From CAZRXG01 sp964603985 (lineage in GTDB: Bacteria > Chloroflexota > Anaerolineae > Aggregatilineales > UBA3940): a DNA stretch of 64,000 nucleotides. Shown here piece by piece: positions 33,362 to 42,772 of this stretch. A program made the position numbers and the translations under genes. Every line of letters begins with the position of its first letter. Within the stretch, counting starts at the first letter, position 1. The notes beneath the pieces are model-generated. The model did not search any database. It was given only the letters and a program-made list of their open reading frames with translations, and was not told the DNA's origin. The DNA is taken from NCBI GenBank assembly GCA_964603985.1, contig CAZRXG010000002.1:62001-126000 (forward strand), read 5' to 3'.

Positions 33362-35077
33362 ATGTACGTCGATGCGGTGACCACGGCGGCAGTCGCCGAC
33401 GAACTGGACAGGCGGATTGTCGGCGGGCGCGTTCAGGCGGTGCTCCAGACAGGACACGACTCGATGGGCTTTGAGATATACGCCCACCAGGAGCGCCATT
33501 ACCTGCTGATGACCGTCGATCCGGACTCCGCTCGCTGCCACCTGGTGCCTGACCGGCTGCGCCGGGGCACCGAGCAGCCCTCACCGCTTGGTCTGCTGCT
33601 GCGCAAATACCTCGACGGGGCGCGGCTGATGGCTGCCACGCAGCCGCCCTGGGAGCGCGTCCTGTGGCTGAACTTCTCCGGCCACGAGGGGGAGTGCCGC
33701 CTGATCATCGAGACGATGGATAGGCGCAGCAACATCATCCTGGCCGTCGAGGGCGAGATACTGGACTGCCTCAGGCGCGTCGGGCCGAGTCAGAACCGCT
33801 ACCGCGTGCTGCTACCCGGCAAACCCTACGTCCCGCCACCACCACAGCGTAAAACCCCACCGGGGCAGGTCACGCCGTCGCTGATCGACGGGTTTCTGGG
33901 GCAGGCCCCCGACATCCCCGCCTGGCGGGCGCTGGTCAACAACATCGCGGGGGTCAGCCCGCTTTTCGCCCGCGAGGTCATCCACCGCGCCTGTGATGAG
34001 GCCGAGGCCCCGGCCTTCGACGTGGCGGGCGAGATCGTGCACAGTGCCTTTGCCACCCTGATCGCCACCGTACAGGACAAAACCTGGTCGCCGTGCGTCG
34101 TCCCGGCGGAGTCGGGCGAAGGCTACCGCGCTTTCGCCGCCTACGAGATCACCTGCCTGGAGGGGGGCGAGCCGGTGGAAAGCATCAGCGCGGCGATGGC
34201 GGCCTACTTCGGCGCGCCGGTGGGGATTGAGGCTTACGACGCGGGCAAGTCACACGTCAAAGCTCAGCTTGACGGTGCACTGGAGCGCATGGGTCGCAAG
34301 CTCGCCTCGCTTGAGCGCCAGTCATCCGGCGAGGAAGAGATCGAAACCCTGCGCAAGCAGGCCGAACTGCTGCTGGCCTACGCTCCAACGCTTGAGCCGG
34401 GGCAGACGGTGTTCCGGGCGCAGTACGACCCCGATGGGCCGCCCCTGACCATCGAGCTTGACCCGACGCTACCCCCGCTCGAAAACGCGCAGCGCTACTT
34501 TGATCGCTACGAGAAAGCCAAGCGCGCGGCGGAGGATGTTCCCCGGCTGCAACGCGCAGCGCGGCGGGAACTCGCCTACCTGGAGCAGCTATCCACCGAC
34601 CTCGCCCTGGCGGAAAACTGGCCGGAGATCGACATGGTGCGCGAAGCGCTGCAGGAGGCGGGCTTCTGGCAAGGCCCCCAGACGCGCGGGCCGCGCGGCA
34701 GCAAACCCGGCATTCGTCGCTTCACGACCGGGGACGGATTCGTCATCCTGGTAGGGCGCAACGCAGCCCAGAACCACGCCCTGGTCACCGAGCGCTCAAA
34801 AGGGGACGACCTGTGGCTGCACGCCCGCAACATACCGGGCAGCCACGTGATCGTCAAAAACGACGGGCGTCCTATCCCCGACGAGGTGATCCGGCGCGCG
34901 GCGGAGCTGGCAGCCTACTACTCGGCGGGGCGGGATGATACATCGGTCGAAGTGGACGTGACGCAGCGGCGCTACGTCCGCCCGATCAGGGGTAGCAAGC
35001 CCGGCATGGTGACCTACCGGAACGAGCAGACGTTGACGGTGCAGCCGCGCCGGGATCAGGCTTCTTCGCCGGTGTAG
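33362..35077 (+). CDS. rqcH: Ribosome quality-control factor RqcH (NFACT family)
   Basis: The bacterial NEMF/Rqc2 homologue binds stalled 50S-peptidyl-tRNA complexes and adds C-terminal alanine tails for proteolysis. The N-terminal NFACT-N domain begins YVDAVTTAAVADEL and carries the conserved Asp-Arg pair in ETMDRRSNI (Asp122-Arg123), needed for tRNA binding in characterised RqcH. A HhH-like stretch (ALVNNIAGVSPLFARE) and a central coiled coil (about 285-330 and 380-430) follow. The C-terminal NFACT-R domain has DDLWLHARNIPGSHVI. 571 residues is typical. Its 3' end overlaps the convergent glycosyltransferase by 22 bp. Confidence 0.93.
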   Translation: MYVDAVTTAAVADELDRRIVGGRVQAVLQTGHDSMGFEIYAHQERHYLLMTVDPDSARCHLVPDRLRRGTEQPSPLGLLLRKYLDGARLMAATQPPWERVLWLNFSGHEGECRLIIETMDRRSNIILAVEGEILDCLRRVGPSQNRYRVLLPGKPYVPPPPQRKTPPGQVTPSLIDGFLGQAPDIPAWRALVNNIAGVSPLFAREVIHRACDEAEAPAFDVAGEIVHSAFATLIATVQDKTWSPCVVPAESGEGYRAFAAYEITCLEGGEPVESISAAMAAYFGAPVGIEAYDAGKSHVKAQLDGALERMGRKLASLERQSSGEEEIETLRKQAELLLAYAPTLEPGQTVFRAQYDPDGPPLTIELDPTLPPLENAQRYFDRYEKAKRAAEDVPRLQRAARRELAYLEQLSTDLALAENWPEIDMVREALQEAGFWQGPQTRGPRGSKPGIRRFTTGDGFVILVGRNAAQNHALVTERSKGDDLWLHARNIPGSHVIVKNDGRPIPDEVIRRAAELAAYYSAGRDDTSVEVDVTQRRYVRPIRGSKPGMVTYRNEQTLTVQPRRDQASSPV

Positions 35078-36279
35078 GCCGCCTCGACCTGGGGGATGAT
35101 GGCCGACCAATCGTAGCGCGCGCGGACGACTTCCGCCGCCTCGGAGCCGAGCGCCCTGCGGCGGGCCTTGTCCTGGAGCAGCCTGACGACCGCCTGGGCG
35201 AAGTCGTGCGGGGTATCGGCCAGCAGCAGTTGTTTCCCCTCCGTAACCGCAATCCCCTCGGCACCAACCCGCGTGCTGACCACCGCCCGCTCCATCGCCA
35301 TCGCCTCCAGCAGTTTGAAGCGCGTCCCGCTACCCATCCGCAGCGGCGCGACGTAGATGTCCGCCGCCCGGATGTAGGGCCGGATGTCGGGCACAAAGCC
35401 GGTGATCGTCACACCGGGGCGGCCGCGCAGGGAATCGAGGCGGGCGTGCGGGTTCTTGCCCACGATGGCGAAGTGCACGCCGGGGGCGCGCTCCCGGATC
35501 AGCGGCAGGATCTCGCGGGCGAACCACAGCGCCGCGTCGACGTTGGGCCGGAAGTCCATCTTACCGGTGAACACCAGCGACGGGCGCGGGAGGTCGGCCT
35601 CCGGCAGGCCGGCGTCGCGGTACTGCGCCGTCGGGATGGCGTTAGGGATGACCGTGACCGGCGTGTGGTGGCGGAGCCTGCGCAGGTGGGCGGCATCCGT
35701 ATCAGAGCAAGCAAAGACGTGATCGACCGACCGGCAGGTGGCCGCCTCGACGCACGTCAGGCGGCGGGCCTGGATCAGCGAGTAGATCGCGACCGGCCAG
35801 CGGCGCGGGATGCACAGGTCCTGGGTGAAGATGCGGCGCTGGAGCGCGTACTCGGCGTTGTGCGCGTCGTAGATCAGTGTGCCAGAAGCGCCCGCCGCGA
35901 GGATGGTTGGCAGGTAGGGGGCCATCTCGATCCCCTCGATGTGGATCACGTCGAATGCCTCGCGGTGGAGCAGATCACGCAGCGCCACCTGGAACTCATC
36001 CGACCACAGGCGGCGGGTCATGTCGGCGTGGCCGAACAGCAAATCACGCAGGCGGCGCCACCTGCTGCGAACCGGCGCGGCGACGGTGATGGCCGGATCG
36101 CACAGGGAAGCAAGCGGCGTCTCCGCAAGCGCAGGCTGGTCCACTTCAATGAAGGACAGCAGCGCGATGCGGTGCCCGCGCCCGGCCAATCCGTCGATCA
36201 GGCCGAAGTTGCGCAGCGCCGTCCCCTGGTGAGGGGGATAGGGAAGCTGCGGGGTCAGGAACAGGATGCGTTTGCTCAT
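35056..36279 (-). CDS. GT4-type glycosyltransferase
   Basis: A GT-B-fold glycosyltransferase (407 aa). The N-terminal half opens with ILFLTPQLPYPPHQGTALRNF, a nucleotide-sugar transferase start of the WsaF/PimB-like sort. The C-terminal half has the donor-binding region: VFTGKMDFRPNVDAALWFA, then VTITGFVPDIRPYIRAADIYVAPLRMGSG and KLLEAMAMERAVVSTRVGAEGI, with the ExE-like Glu pair of GT4 enzymes. Sugar and acceptor cannot be predicted. It overlaps the upstream glycosyltransferase gene by 4 bp (ATGA), so the two are translationally coupled and probably build the same exported glycan. The N-terminus is cytosolic; no membrane span is seen. Confidence 0.88.
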   Translation of the reverse strand: MSKRILFLTPQLPYPPHQGTALRNFGLIDGLAGRGHRIALLSFIEVDQPALAETPLASLCDPAITVAAPVRSRWRRLRDLLFGHADMTRRLWSDEFQVALRDLLHREAFDVIHIEGIEMAPYLPTILAAGASGTLIYDAHNAEYALQRRIFTQDLCIPRRWPVAIYSLIQARRLTCVEAATCRSVDHVFACSDTDAAHLRRLRHHTPVTVIPNAIPTAQYRDAGLPEADLPRPSLVFTGKMDFRPNVDAALWFAREILPLIRERAPGVHFAIVGKNPHARLDSLRGRPGVTITGFVPDIRPYIRAADIYVAPLRMGSGTRFKLLEAMAMERAVVSTRVGAEGIAVTEGKQLLLADTPHDFAQAVVRLLQDKARRRALGSEAAEVVRARYDWSAIIPQVEAAYTGEEA

Positions 36280-37391
36280 GTGTTTTCCAGAACTCGCCGG
36301 TAGACGGATAAAACCCGGCTGGCCGTCTCGCGCCAGTTGAACAATCCGGCACGCTCCAGGCCGCGCCTGCGCAGATCACCGGCCAACGCCGTGTCGGTGA
36401 GCACGCGCCGCAGCCCATCGGCGATGCTGGCCGGGTCGTCCGGGTTGACCAGCAGCCCGGCGTCGCCCACCACTTCGGGCAAGGACGCACGGTCGGAGAC
36501 GACGGCAGGCGTCCCACAGGCCATCGCTTCGAGCGGCGGGAAGCCGAACCCTTCATAAAAAGAGGGCAGACACAGCACCTGTGCGCCGCTGTAAAGGGCC
36601 GGAAGCTCTTCAAAGGCAATATTCTCACGCCACAGAACGGTTTCTGCCAGTCCCAACTCCTGGATCTGCTCAAAAATTCCCTCGAACAGCCAGCCGCGCT
36701 GCCCCACGATGACCAGCGGGGGCGTGCCGGGAATCTCGCCGCGTAGCTGCCGGTAGGCGCGCAGCAGCCCTTCGAGGTTCTTGCGCGGCTCGAAGGTGCC
36801 CACAAACAGAATATACTCGCCCGGCAGATCGTGTCTGGCCGCTAGATCGGCGATGGCGTCGGGCGGGGCCGGGCGGAAGTGCTCGCCGATGCCCAGCAGG
36901 ACGGTCGTGACTTTTTCGGCTGGCACGCCCAGCAGGTCAAGCACGTCGGCCCGCGTCGCCTCGGAGTCGGTCATGATGTGATCGGCGCGCGCAACGGCGC
37001 TCGCGATCTGGTTGTTGTAGTAGCGGCGGCTCTCCGGGGTGAGGAAATCGGGATAGTGCAGGAACGTCAGGTCGTGGATGGTGATGACCGACCGGTAGCG
37101 CCCGTCGTAGGGCGGGATGAAGTCCGGGCTGTGCAGCAGGTCGAGGCGCAGGGGAAGAACCTCGACCGCCAGGGCAAGGCGCTCAAAGCGGTGATGCGAG
37201 GGCGTCCAGCAGGTGACGCGCCGCTGGTTGGGTGCCTGGGCCAGATCCCGCCGGTCTTTGCGCTGGTGGAGGATGAGGTACGCGTTGGCGGCGTCCAGCG
37301 CGGGAAGCTCATCGATCAGGTGGTGGATGTACTGTGCGATGCCGCCGTGCCGGTAGTAGGTCAGGCGGGCGTCAATGCCGATCCGGGCCAT
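36276..37391 (-). CDS. GT4-type glycosyltransferase
   Basis: A second GT-B enzyme (371 aa), similar to mannosyltransferases of the GT4 family. The N-terminus IGIDARLTYYRHGGIAQYIHHL is the classical start of this group. The acceptor side contains VITIHDLTFLHYPDF. The donor side has LFVGTFEPRKNLEGLLRAY and the motif FPPLEAMACGTPAVVSDRASLPEVVGDAGLLV, with the conserved Glu of the E-x7-E signature. It is the first gene of a two-gene unit coupled to the downstream GT4 by an ATGA overlap. A tyrosine recombinase gene lies 27 nt upstream on the same strand. Confidence 0.9.
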   Translation of the reverse strand: MARIGIDARLTYYRHGGIAQYIHHLIDELPALDAANAYLILHQRKDRRDLAQAPNQRRVTCWTPSHHRFERLALAVEVLPLRLDLLHSPDFIPPYDGRYRSVITIHDLTFLHYPDFLTPESRRYYNNQIASAVARADHIMTDSEATRADVLDLLGVPAEKVTTVLLGIGEHFRPAPPDAIADLAARHDLPGEYILFVGTFEPRKNLEGLLRAYRQLRGEIPGTPPLVIVGQRGWLFEGIFEQIQELGLAETVLWRENIAFEELPALYSGAQVLCLPSFYEGFGFPPLEAMACGTPAVVSDRASLPEVVGDAGLLVNPDDPASIADGLRRVLTDTALAGDLRRRGLERAGLFNWRETASRVLSVYRRVLENT

Positions 37392-37418
37392 AAGACTCCC
37401 CCGGTGAGGTGATAAGGC

Positions 37419-38369
37419 TCAATCCTCGACGGTGATGCGCACTCGGCTGTAATCGACGGCGTGATCGTCCAGGTCCAGCATCTCGCCGATGTAGGCGCTG
37501 GTGGTCTGCGGGCTGGCATGTCCCAACATCACCTGCACCTGCTCGATGGACGCACCGCCCTGGCGGGCCAGCTTGGCGGCGGTGCGGCGCAGGTCGTGGG
37601 GCGAGATGCCGTAAAAGCCAAGCTGACCGGTGTAATAGTCCACCAGCCAGCCGATGGCGCTCGACGTGAGACGCTCACCGTGCTGGACTTCGTCGCCTTT
37701 GCGGATGCGGACGAACACCGGCGCTTCCGGCGACGTGTCAAGCTCCGCGCGCCCGGCGTACACCTGCAACAACCGCCACAGCGTGGGCGGCATCTTCACG
37801 GTGCGCGTCCGCCCATGCTTCCCGGTCAGGTTCTTGATCACCTTGTGGCCGTCCAGCTCGGCGATGTGCGCCCAGTTGAGCGCCACCACCTCAGCGCGGC
37901 GCAGCCCGCAGACCGACATCAGGGCCAGGATGGCCGAGTCGCGGCGGCCTTTGTGGGTCGCGATGCCGGGCAGGTCGAGCAGGGCCTGGCGCTGGCCGGC
38001 CGTCAGGCGGTTGCCCTGCACCTCGCCGCGAACCGAGGGCGGCTTTGCCAGGTCGAGCGTGGGGAGCGCCGTCGCCAGGTTGCCCGACGTGTCGAGCGCG
38101 GCAGCCGTGCGAAGCAGACCCTTGATCGTGTTGGTGTGGGCCTGCACACTGCGCGGCGATAACCCGCGCTCCTGAAGGTAGGCGATGTAGTCCCTCAGGT
38201 GGGCAACGAAGGGCCCGGGTGGCCGATCATGCAGCCACGCCATGAACTGCTCTAAGCGGCTGTGGTAGGCACGCCGGGTATGCGGGGAGCGCCCGGCGAG
38301 GTAGGTCTGGATGGCATCCCGGAGAAGCGCCCTGGAGCCGTCTACCGGTTGGAGGGTGTTTGTGGTCAT
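37419..38369 (-). CDS. Tyrosine recombinase (XerC/D-like integrase)
   Basis: Site-specific recombinase of 316 residues. An N-terminal SAM-like core-binding domain (about 14-95, with SPHTRRAYHSRLEQFMAWL) precedes the catalytic domain. Catalytic residues are visible: Arg157 in CGLRRAE, Lys184 in LTGKHGR, His258 and Arg261 in SPHDLRRT, His284 in LGHASPQTTSAYI, and the nucleophile Tyr293. Length and sequence fit XerC/D or an integron/phage-type integrase; dif or att sites were not found, so it could be either a housekeeping Xer or a mobile-element integrase. The adjoining upstream DNA is AT-richer, favouring the mobile option. Confidence 0.9.
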   Translation of the reverse strand: MTTNTLQPVDGSRALLRDAIQTYLAGRSPHTRRAYHSRLEQFMAWLHDRPPGPFVAHLRDYIAYLQERGLSPRSVQAHTNTIKGLLRTAAALDTSGNLATALPTLDLAKPPSVRGEVQGNRLTAGQRQALLDLPGIATHKGRRDSAILALMSVCGLRRAEVVALNWAHIAELDGHKVIKNLTGKHGRTRTVKMPPTLWRLLQVYAGRAELDTSPEAPVFVRIRKGDEVQHGERLTSSAIGWLVDYYTGQLGFYGISPHDLRRTAAKLARQGGASIEQVQVMLGHASPQTTSAYIGEMLDLDDHAVDYSRVRITVED

Positions 38370-38440
38370 ATTTTTGTGCTCCAGCCTGTTCTACTGCGCT
38401 AGCTACCGGACACCAGAGCCAATTGCTGACACAAAGTTGC

Positions 38441-38893
38441 TCAAATATGCGCCCAGATTCTTTTCAGTTGGCAGCTTAAGATTGCTTCAAGATCTCTTAA
38501 TACCTCGCCTTCCAGGTCCCTGATGTTAGGGTTGAGTGCTTCAAGTGAAAACCGGGCAAAGCCTGCGGGCCACTCATAGACGAGATCGTTAAGTGAAACA
38601 TTGCTAGCACAACAGGGAGTAATGGTATCGAGTTCTCTAAACTCGGTTTCGTAGGCTGCGTTCATTGCCTGTCCCCACCATCCTACCTCAAGAGTTGCTC
38701 TACAAATTGGACAAACAATTCTTTCGAAGTTCTGACCCTGGTCAACAAACCGGACCGTATCCGATAATTCGATGTATACGTCATCCGCCTGTGGAAGATG
38801 AGATGCAAGCAATTCACGAGCTCGCATCTGAGCTTCGGCATCAGGAACATAGTCAGGAATCGTGGGGATTAGACGAAGGACGTGGTCAGACAT
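38441..38893 (-). CDS. Orphan protein with zinc-finger-like cysteines
   Basis: ATG 38893 (150 aa; three further codons are open upstream) gives a soluble protein of unknown function. It has CPIC (in ERIVCPICRATLEVGWWGQ) and a CC pair about 33 residues later, suggesting a metal site. The N-terminus LRLIPTIPDYVPD and the tail RDLEAILSCQLKRIWAHI look like a conserved, widely scattered hypothetical protein, but I cannot name the family. The gene and its flanks are clearly richer in A and T than neighbouring genes, and it is next to the integrase, consistent with horizontal acquisition. Such stand-alone small proteins can be immunity or cargo genes; this is not shown. Confidence 0.6.
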   Translation of the reverse strand: MSDHVLRLIPTIPDYVPDAEAQMRARELLASHLPQADDVYIELSDTVRFVDQGQNFERIVCPICRATLEVGWWGQAMNAAYETEFRELDTITPCCASNVSLNDLVYEWPAGFARFSLEALNPNIRDLEGEVLRDLEAILSCQLKRIWAHI

Positions 38894-39134
38894 AAGCGCC
38901 AAGCTCCCAATACAGTGAAAGCGGGCACAAATAACACACAGAATCCGAGGAAATGCGAGCTGCTCAACTCCTAACCCATTTGTTCAAGTGTCCGGCAGCT
39001 AGTCTACTGCGGATATTCTATAATATCACCAGTTAAATTTCAATACTTTTCGGGCCGGATCGTCGCAAAGTCGGCCATAATCGGTTAAATTATAGGCGCT
39101 GGGCCGATGAAGATTCCTTCAGAGGACACCGATC

Positions 39135-40361
39135 ATGCACGGACTGACCGACGAGCAAATACAAAACGTCATCCGGCTGCTGCAAGCCGGTGAAGATCTG
39201 CCCCTGGAGTACAGAGAGCTGCTTTTCCCTCCTGAAGAGCGACACAGCGAATTGATGAACGCCATCCGGGCCGACGGGAACGGCACATCCATCACCTCGG
39301 AACAGGTACCCTGTGTCGTGCTGGTCGTTGACGACAACGAAAACAACCGCCAGCTGCTGGCCGACCAGCTTGAGTGGCAGGGGTACGGGGTCGTCACGGC
39401 GGAGAATGGGCGGCAGGCGCTGGAGATGATCGATGAACGGGACTTTGACCTGATCCTGCTCGACATCATGATGCCTGAGGTGAACGGCTACGAGGTGCTG
39501 GAACACCTCAAGCGCGATTCGCGGCTGCGTCACATCCCCGTCATCATGATCTCGGCGGTGGGTGAGATCGGCAGCGTGATCCGGTGCATCGAACTGGGGG
39601 CAGAGGACTATCTGCCCAAGCCGTTCAACCCGACGCTGCTGAAGGCCCGCATCGGGGCCAGCCTGGAGAAAAAGCACCTGCGCGACCAGGAGCAGGCTTA
39701 CCTGCGGCGTCTGGAGGGAGAGCGGGAGAAGTCGGAGCGCCTGCTGCTCAATGTTCTGCCCCAACCCGTCGCCGAGCAGCTCAAGCAGCAGCAAGGCACA
39801 ATTGCCGACAGCTTCGCCGAGGTGACCGTGCTTTTCGCCGACATCGTTGACTTCGTCGAACTGTCAGCCCACATATCGGCGACCGAGTTGGTCGATCTGC
39901 TGAACGACATCTTCTCGGCGTTTGACCGCCTGGCCGAGGTCCACAAGCTGGAAAAGATCAAGACAATCGGCGACGCCTACATGGTGGTCGGGGGGATGCC
40001 CACACCCCGCAGCGATCACGTCGAGGCTGTGGCCAACATGGCACTCGACATGCAGCAGGAGATCGTCCACTTCAAACGGGATAACGACGAGCCGTTCAGC
40101 ATGCGGATCGGCGTGCACACCGGGCCGGTTGTGGCGGGCGTCATCGGGACCAAGAAGTTTATCTACGACTTGTGGGGGGATACCGTCAACACCGCCAGCC
40201 GGATGGAGAGCCTGGGGATGCCGGGCGGCATCCAGGTCACCGAAGAAGTCTACAGCCGCCTGGAGGGCAAGTATCTGTTCGAGGAACGGGGTGCGGTTCA
40301 CATCAAAGGCAAGGGCGACGTGATCACCTACCTCCTCAGAGAAAAGTTGGCCTCACCCTGA
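39135..40361 (+). CDS. Receiver-class III adenylate cyclase fusion
   Basis: A response regulator whose output is nucleotide cyclisation (408 aa). The receiver (about 60-180) has the acidic pair D66-D67, phospho-acceptor D110 in LILLDIMMPE, and K162 in LPKPF. A coiled linker (180-205) leads to a class III cyclase domain (226-405). Metal-binding Asp236 (FADIVDF) and Asp280 (GDAYM) are present. Lys276 and Asp345 occupy adenine-specifying positions, and Asn352 and Arg356 (VNTASR) are the transition-state pair. It is therefore predicted to make cAMP in response to phosphorylation. The kinase may be the orphan HK pair downstream or elsewhere. Confidence 0.9.
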   Translation: MHGLTDEQIQNVIRLLQAGEDLPLEYRELLFPPEERHSELMNAIRADGNGTSITSEQVPCVVLVVDDNENNRQLLADQLEWQGYGVVTAENGRQALEMIDERDFDLILLDIMMPEVNGYEVLEHLKRDSRLRHIPVIMISAVGEIGSVIRCIELGAEDYLPKPFNPTLLKARIGASLEKKHLRDQEQAYLRRLEGEREKSERLLLNVLPQPVAEQLKQQQGTIADSFAEVTVLFADIVDFVELSAHISATELVDLLNDIFSAFDRLAEVHKLEKIKTIGDAYMVVGGMPTPRSDHVEAVANMALDMQQEIVHFKRDNDEPFSMRIGVHTGPVVAGVIGTKKFIYDLWGDTVNTASRMESLGMPGGIQVTEEVYSRLEGKYLFEERGAVHIKGKGDVITYLLREKLASP

Positions 40362-40588
40362 GTGAGCACGCCCCGGCACACGATCAACGTCCCATGCGCC
40401 CCCGGTTCGGGGGCGTGTTTGCTGTTGACTCCCTGCCAGCGTCTGCCTCACGGTTGTCCTTCACAGGTTTTACACATTTGGGCCGTATACTGTGGAAAAC
40501 GCGACCAGATGTAGTAGACTCCAGGTGGTGGGATATGTTTTCACCGCGCAACTCAACGTCCCTGCGCGGGCGGGCGGAGATCGGGCAA

Positions 40589-41281
40589 ATGGCCTACAAA
40601 ATACTGGTTGCCGACGACGAGCCTAATCTGGTGAGCACGGTGCGCGCCTACCTGGAAGATTCCGGGTTTGACGTGGTGACAGCCTCCAACGGGCGGGAGG
40701 CGCTGTTCGTCAGCCGCCACGAGCAACCCGACCTGATCGTCCTCGACCTGATGATGCCGGAGATGGACGGTTGGGAGGCAGCCCGTCTGATCCGGCGTGA
40801 GAGCGGCGTGCCGATCATCATGCTGACGGCCCACGTCGACGACGCCGACAAAGTGGCCGGGCTTGAGATGGGGGCCGACGACTACATCACAAAACCTTTC
40901 AACCCGCGCGAGCTGGTCGCCCGCGTGCGGGCCGTGCTGCGGCGCACACACGGCGACCCGCCCGGCGGGCCGGACATCCTGCGCGTCGGCGACCTGGAGC
41001 TTGACCGCGAATCGTACCGGGCGAACCTGGCCGGACAGCCCCTCGACCTGACACGCAGCGAGTTCGACCTGCTGGCCGCGCTGATGAGCCAGCCGGGGCG
41101 GGTATTCACGCGCATGGAGCTACTGGATCACATTCAGGGCGAAGCTTACGCTGCCTACGAGCGGACAATTGACGCTCACGTCAAAAACCTGCGGGCCAAG
41201 ATCGAGGACGACCCGCGCAACCCGCGCTACATCGAGACCGTCTACGGCGTGGGCTACCGCATGGCAAAGGAAGATGCGTAA
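40589..41281 (+). CDS. OmpR/PhoB-family response regulator
   Basis: DNA-binding two-component regulator of 230 residues. The receiver carries Asp9-Asp10, phospho-acceptor Asp53 (VLDLMMPE), Thr80 and Lys102 (ITKPF). A winged-helix Trans_reg_C domain occupies about 130-228, with the recognition helix ERTIDAHVKNLRAKIEDDPRNPRYI. ATG 40589 follows GGAG (40576-40579); the frame is open far upstream into the preceding gene, which is an artefact. The next gene, a histidine kinase, overlaps by 8 bp, so this is a cognate pair. A TATACT box at 40486-40491 is a possible -10, but I see no convincing -35. Confidence 0.93.
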   Translation: MAYKILVADDEPNLVSTVRAYLEDSGFDVVTASNGREALFVSRHEQPDLIVLDLMMPEMDGWEAARLIRRESGVPIIMLTAHVDDADKVAGLEMGADDYITKPFNPRELVARVRAVLRRTHGDPPGGPDILRVGDLELDRESYRANLAGQPLDLTRSEFDLLAALMSQPGRVFTRMELLDHIQGEAYAAYERTIDAHVKNLRAKIEDDPRNPRYIETVYGVGYRMAKEDA

Positions 41282-42665
41282 ACTGTGGGTGCGCCTGACG
41301 GGTGCGTTTCTGCTGGTCGCCCTGGGGGCCGTCCTGGTCATCTTGCTGGCAATTGAGTATATCGTAGGGACGAGCTTCAGAGGATACCTGGGCCGTGAGA
41401 ACGCGCTGCTGGCTTCCGACGCCGTGGCCGGCCTGCTCGAAGAGCACTACGCTCAACAGGGTTCCTGGGAGGGCGCCAACGACCTCCTGCCCGGCCCGCG
41501 CGGCCAGGGAGCGGGAAAAGGTGGCAAGGAACGGGGGCGCGGCGCGGGCGATTCGGGCGGGACGCAGTACACGCTGGTCGACGCCGGCCACGTCGTGGTC
41601 GCCGCCACCGACCCGGCCCGCGTGGGAGAACGCGTCTCGACGGAGAGCCTGGCCGACGCCGCGCCCCTGCACCAGAACGGTGAACCGGTCGGCTGGCTGC
41701 TGGTCAAGACACCCGGCCAGAGCAAGCTGAACAGCACTCAGGTGCAGTTCCTGAACGAGGTGCGGCGCAGCCTGATCGGGGTGGCACTTCTCGCCGGGGG
41801 GCTGGCGCTGGTGGTGGGCACCGGGATCAGCCGCGTGCTCGTCCGCCCGCTGCGGCAGCTCACCGACGCTGCGCAGGCCGTCGCCGAGGGTGAGTTGGGA
41901 CGAGTTGTCCCCGCCCACCGGGGCAGCGCAGCCGAGATCAGCACACTGGCCGAGTCCTTCAACAGCATGTCGAGGGCGCTGGCCGAAGGCGAAGCTCTCC
42001 GCCAGCGCATGACCACCGACATCGCGCACGAGCTGCGGACGCCCATCAGCGTGATGCGGGGCCAGCTTCAGGCGATGCTGGACGGCGTCACGCCCACCGA
42101 CGTCAAGCACATCGCCGTCGTCTTCGACCAGACGCTGCACCTCTCACGCCTGGTCGAAGACCTGCGCACGCTGACCCAGGCGGAAGCCGGACACCTGCCG
42201 CTCCAGATGCGGAGTCTGAACCCCCCCGACCTCATCGCGCGGGCGGTGACACTCTTCTCCCCCCTGGCTCAGGATGCCGGGCTGACTCTTTCCACGATCA
42301 GTGAGGACGGGCTGCCCCGGATATCGGGCGATCCCGACCGCCTGCACCAGGTGCTCGCCAACCTGCTGGCTAACGCCCTGCGCCACACCACGCCCGGTGG
42401 CCGGGTCGAGGTCCGGGCCGGGCACGGGGAGGATGGTGTGAGGTTCAGCGTCACGAACAGCGGTGAGACGCTCCCTGCGGAGCAGGCTCGTCACGTCTTC
42501 GAGCGCTTCTGGCGGGCCGACGATTCGCGCAACCGCGACCGGGGTGGCGCGGGTCTGGGGTTAGCTATTGCGCGTGAGATCGTCCGCCTGCATGGGGGGC
42601 GCATCTGGGTTGAGGCAGGCTCCGGTGAGACGCGGTTTGTCTTTGAAATACCACGCGACGGGTGA
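41274..42665 (+). CDS. Membrane sensor histidine kinase
   Basis: Cognate kinase (463 aa) of the preceding regulator. Transmembrane helices at about 9-30 and 166-186 bound a small extracytoplasmic sensor region, which contains a Gly/Arg-rich insert near 74-96. A HAMP domain follows (187-238). The HisKA phospho-acceptor is His252 in DIAHELRTP. The ATPase has the N box Asn367 and a glycine box GGAGLGL (424-430). The G1 box reads NSGE instead of D-x-G-x-G, a variant found in some BaeS-like kinases that may lower activity. ATG 41274 is chosen because it overlaps the regulator's stop and gives a proper signal-anchor. Confidence 0.9.
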   Translation: MRKLWVRLTGAFLLVALGAVLVILLAIEYIVGTSFRGYLGRENALLASDAVAGLLEEHYAQQGSWEGANDLLPGPRGQGAGKGGKERGRGAGDSGGTQYTLVDAGHVVVAATDPARVGERVSTESLADAAPLHQNGEPVGWLLVKTPGQSKLNSTQVQFLNEVRRSLIGVALLAGGLALVVGTGISRVLVRPLRQLTDAAQAVAEGELGRVVPAHRGSAAEISTLAESFNSMSRALAEGEALRQRMTTDIAHELRTPISVMRGQLQAMLDGVTPTDVKHIAVVFDQTLHLSRLVEDLRTLTQAEAGHLPLQMRSLNPPDLIARAVTLFSPLAQDAGLTLSTISEDGLPRISGDPDRLHQVLANLLANALRHTTPGGRVEVRAGHGEDGVRFSVTNSGETLPAEQARHVFERFWRADDSRNRDRGGAGLGLAIAREIVRLHGGRIWVEAGSGETRFVFEIPRDG

Positions 42666-42772
42666 TCGGGGTTACCAGGCAACACACGGCGCAAACGCAG
42701 CAGGACAGCGCGAGGCGCTCTCCTGTTGTGCTTGAGCTATGGGATTGTTTTTGGCCTGCGGGGGAGCTTCAT

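Noticed and set aside
37391..38440. tRNA gene or att core as integrase target
   Set aside because: No cloverleaf or duplicated core sequence was found on either side of the recombinase gene by eye.
39019..39024. TATAAT upstream of the receiver-cyclase gene
   Set aside because: The surrounding DNA is A/T-rich and no -35 match is found, so a promoter claim is weak.
40460..40474. PhoB-box-like direct repeats (TTCACA, TTTACA) before the OmpR-type regulator
   Set aside because: They are 9 bp apart instead of the 11 bp expected for this family, and only two short copies exist.
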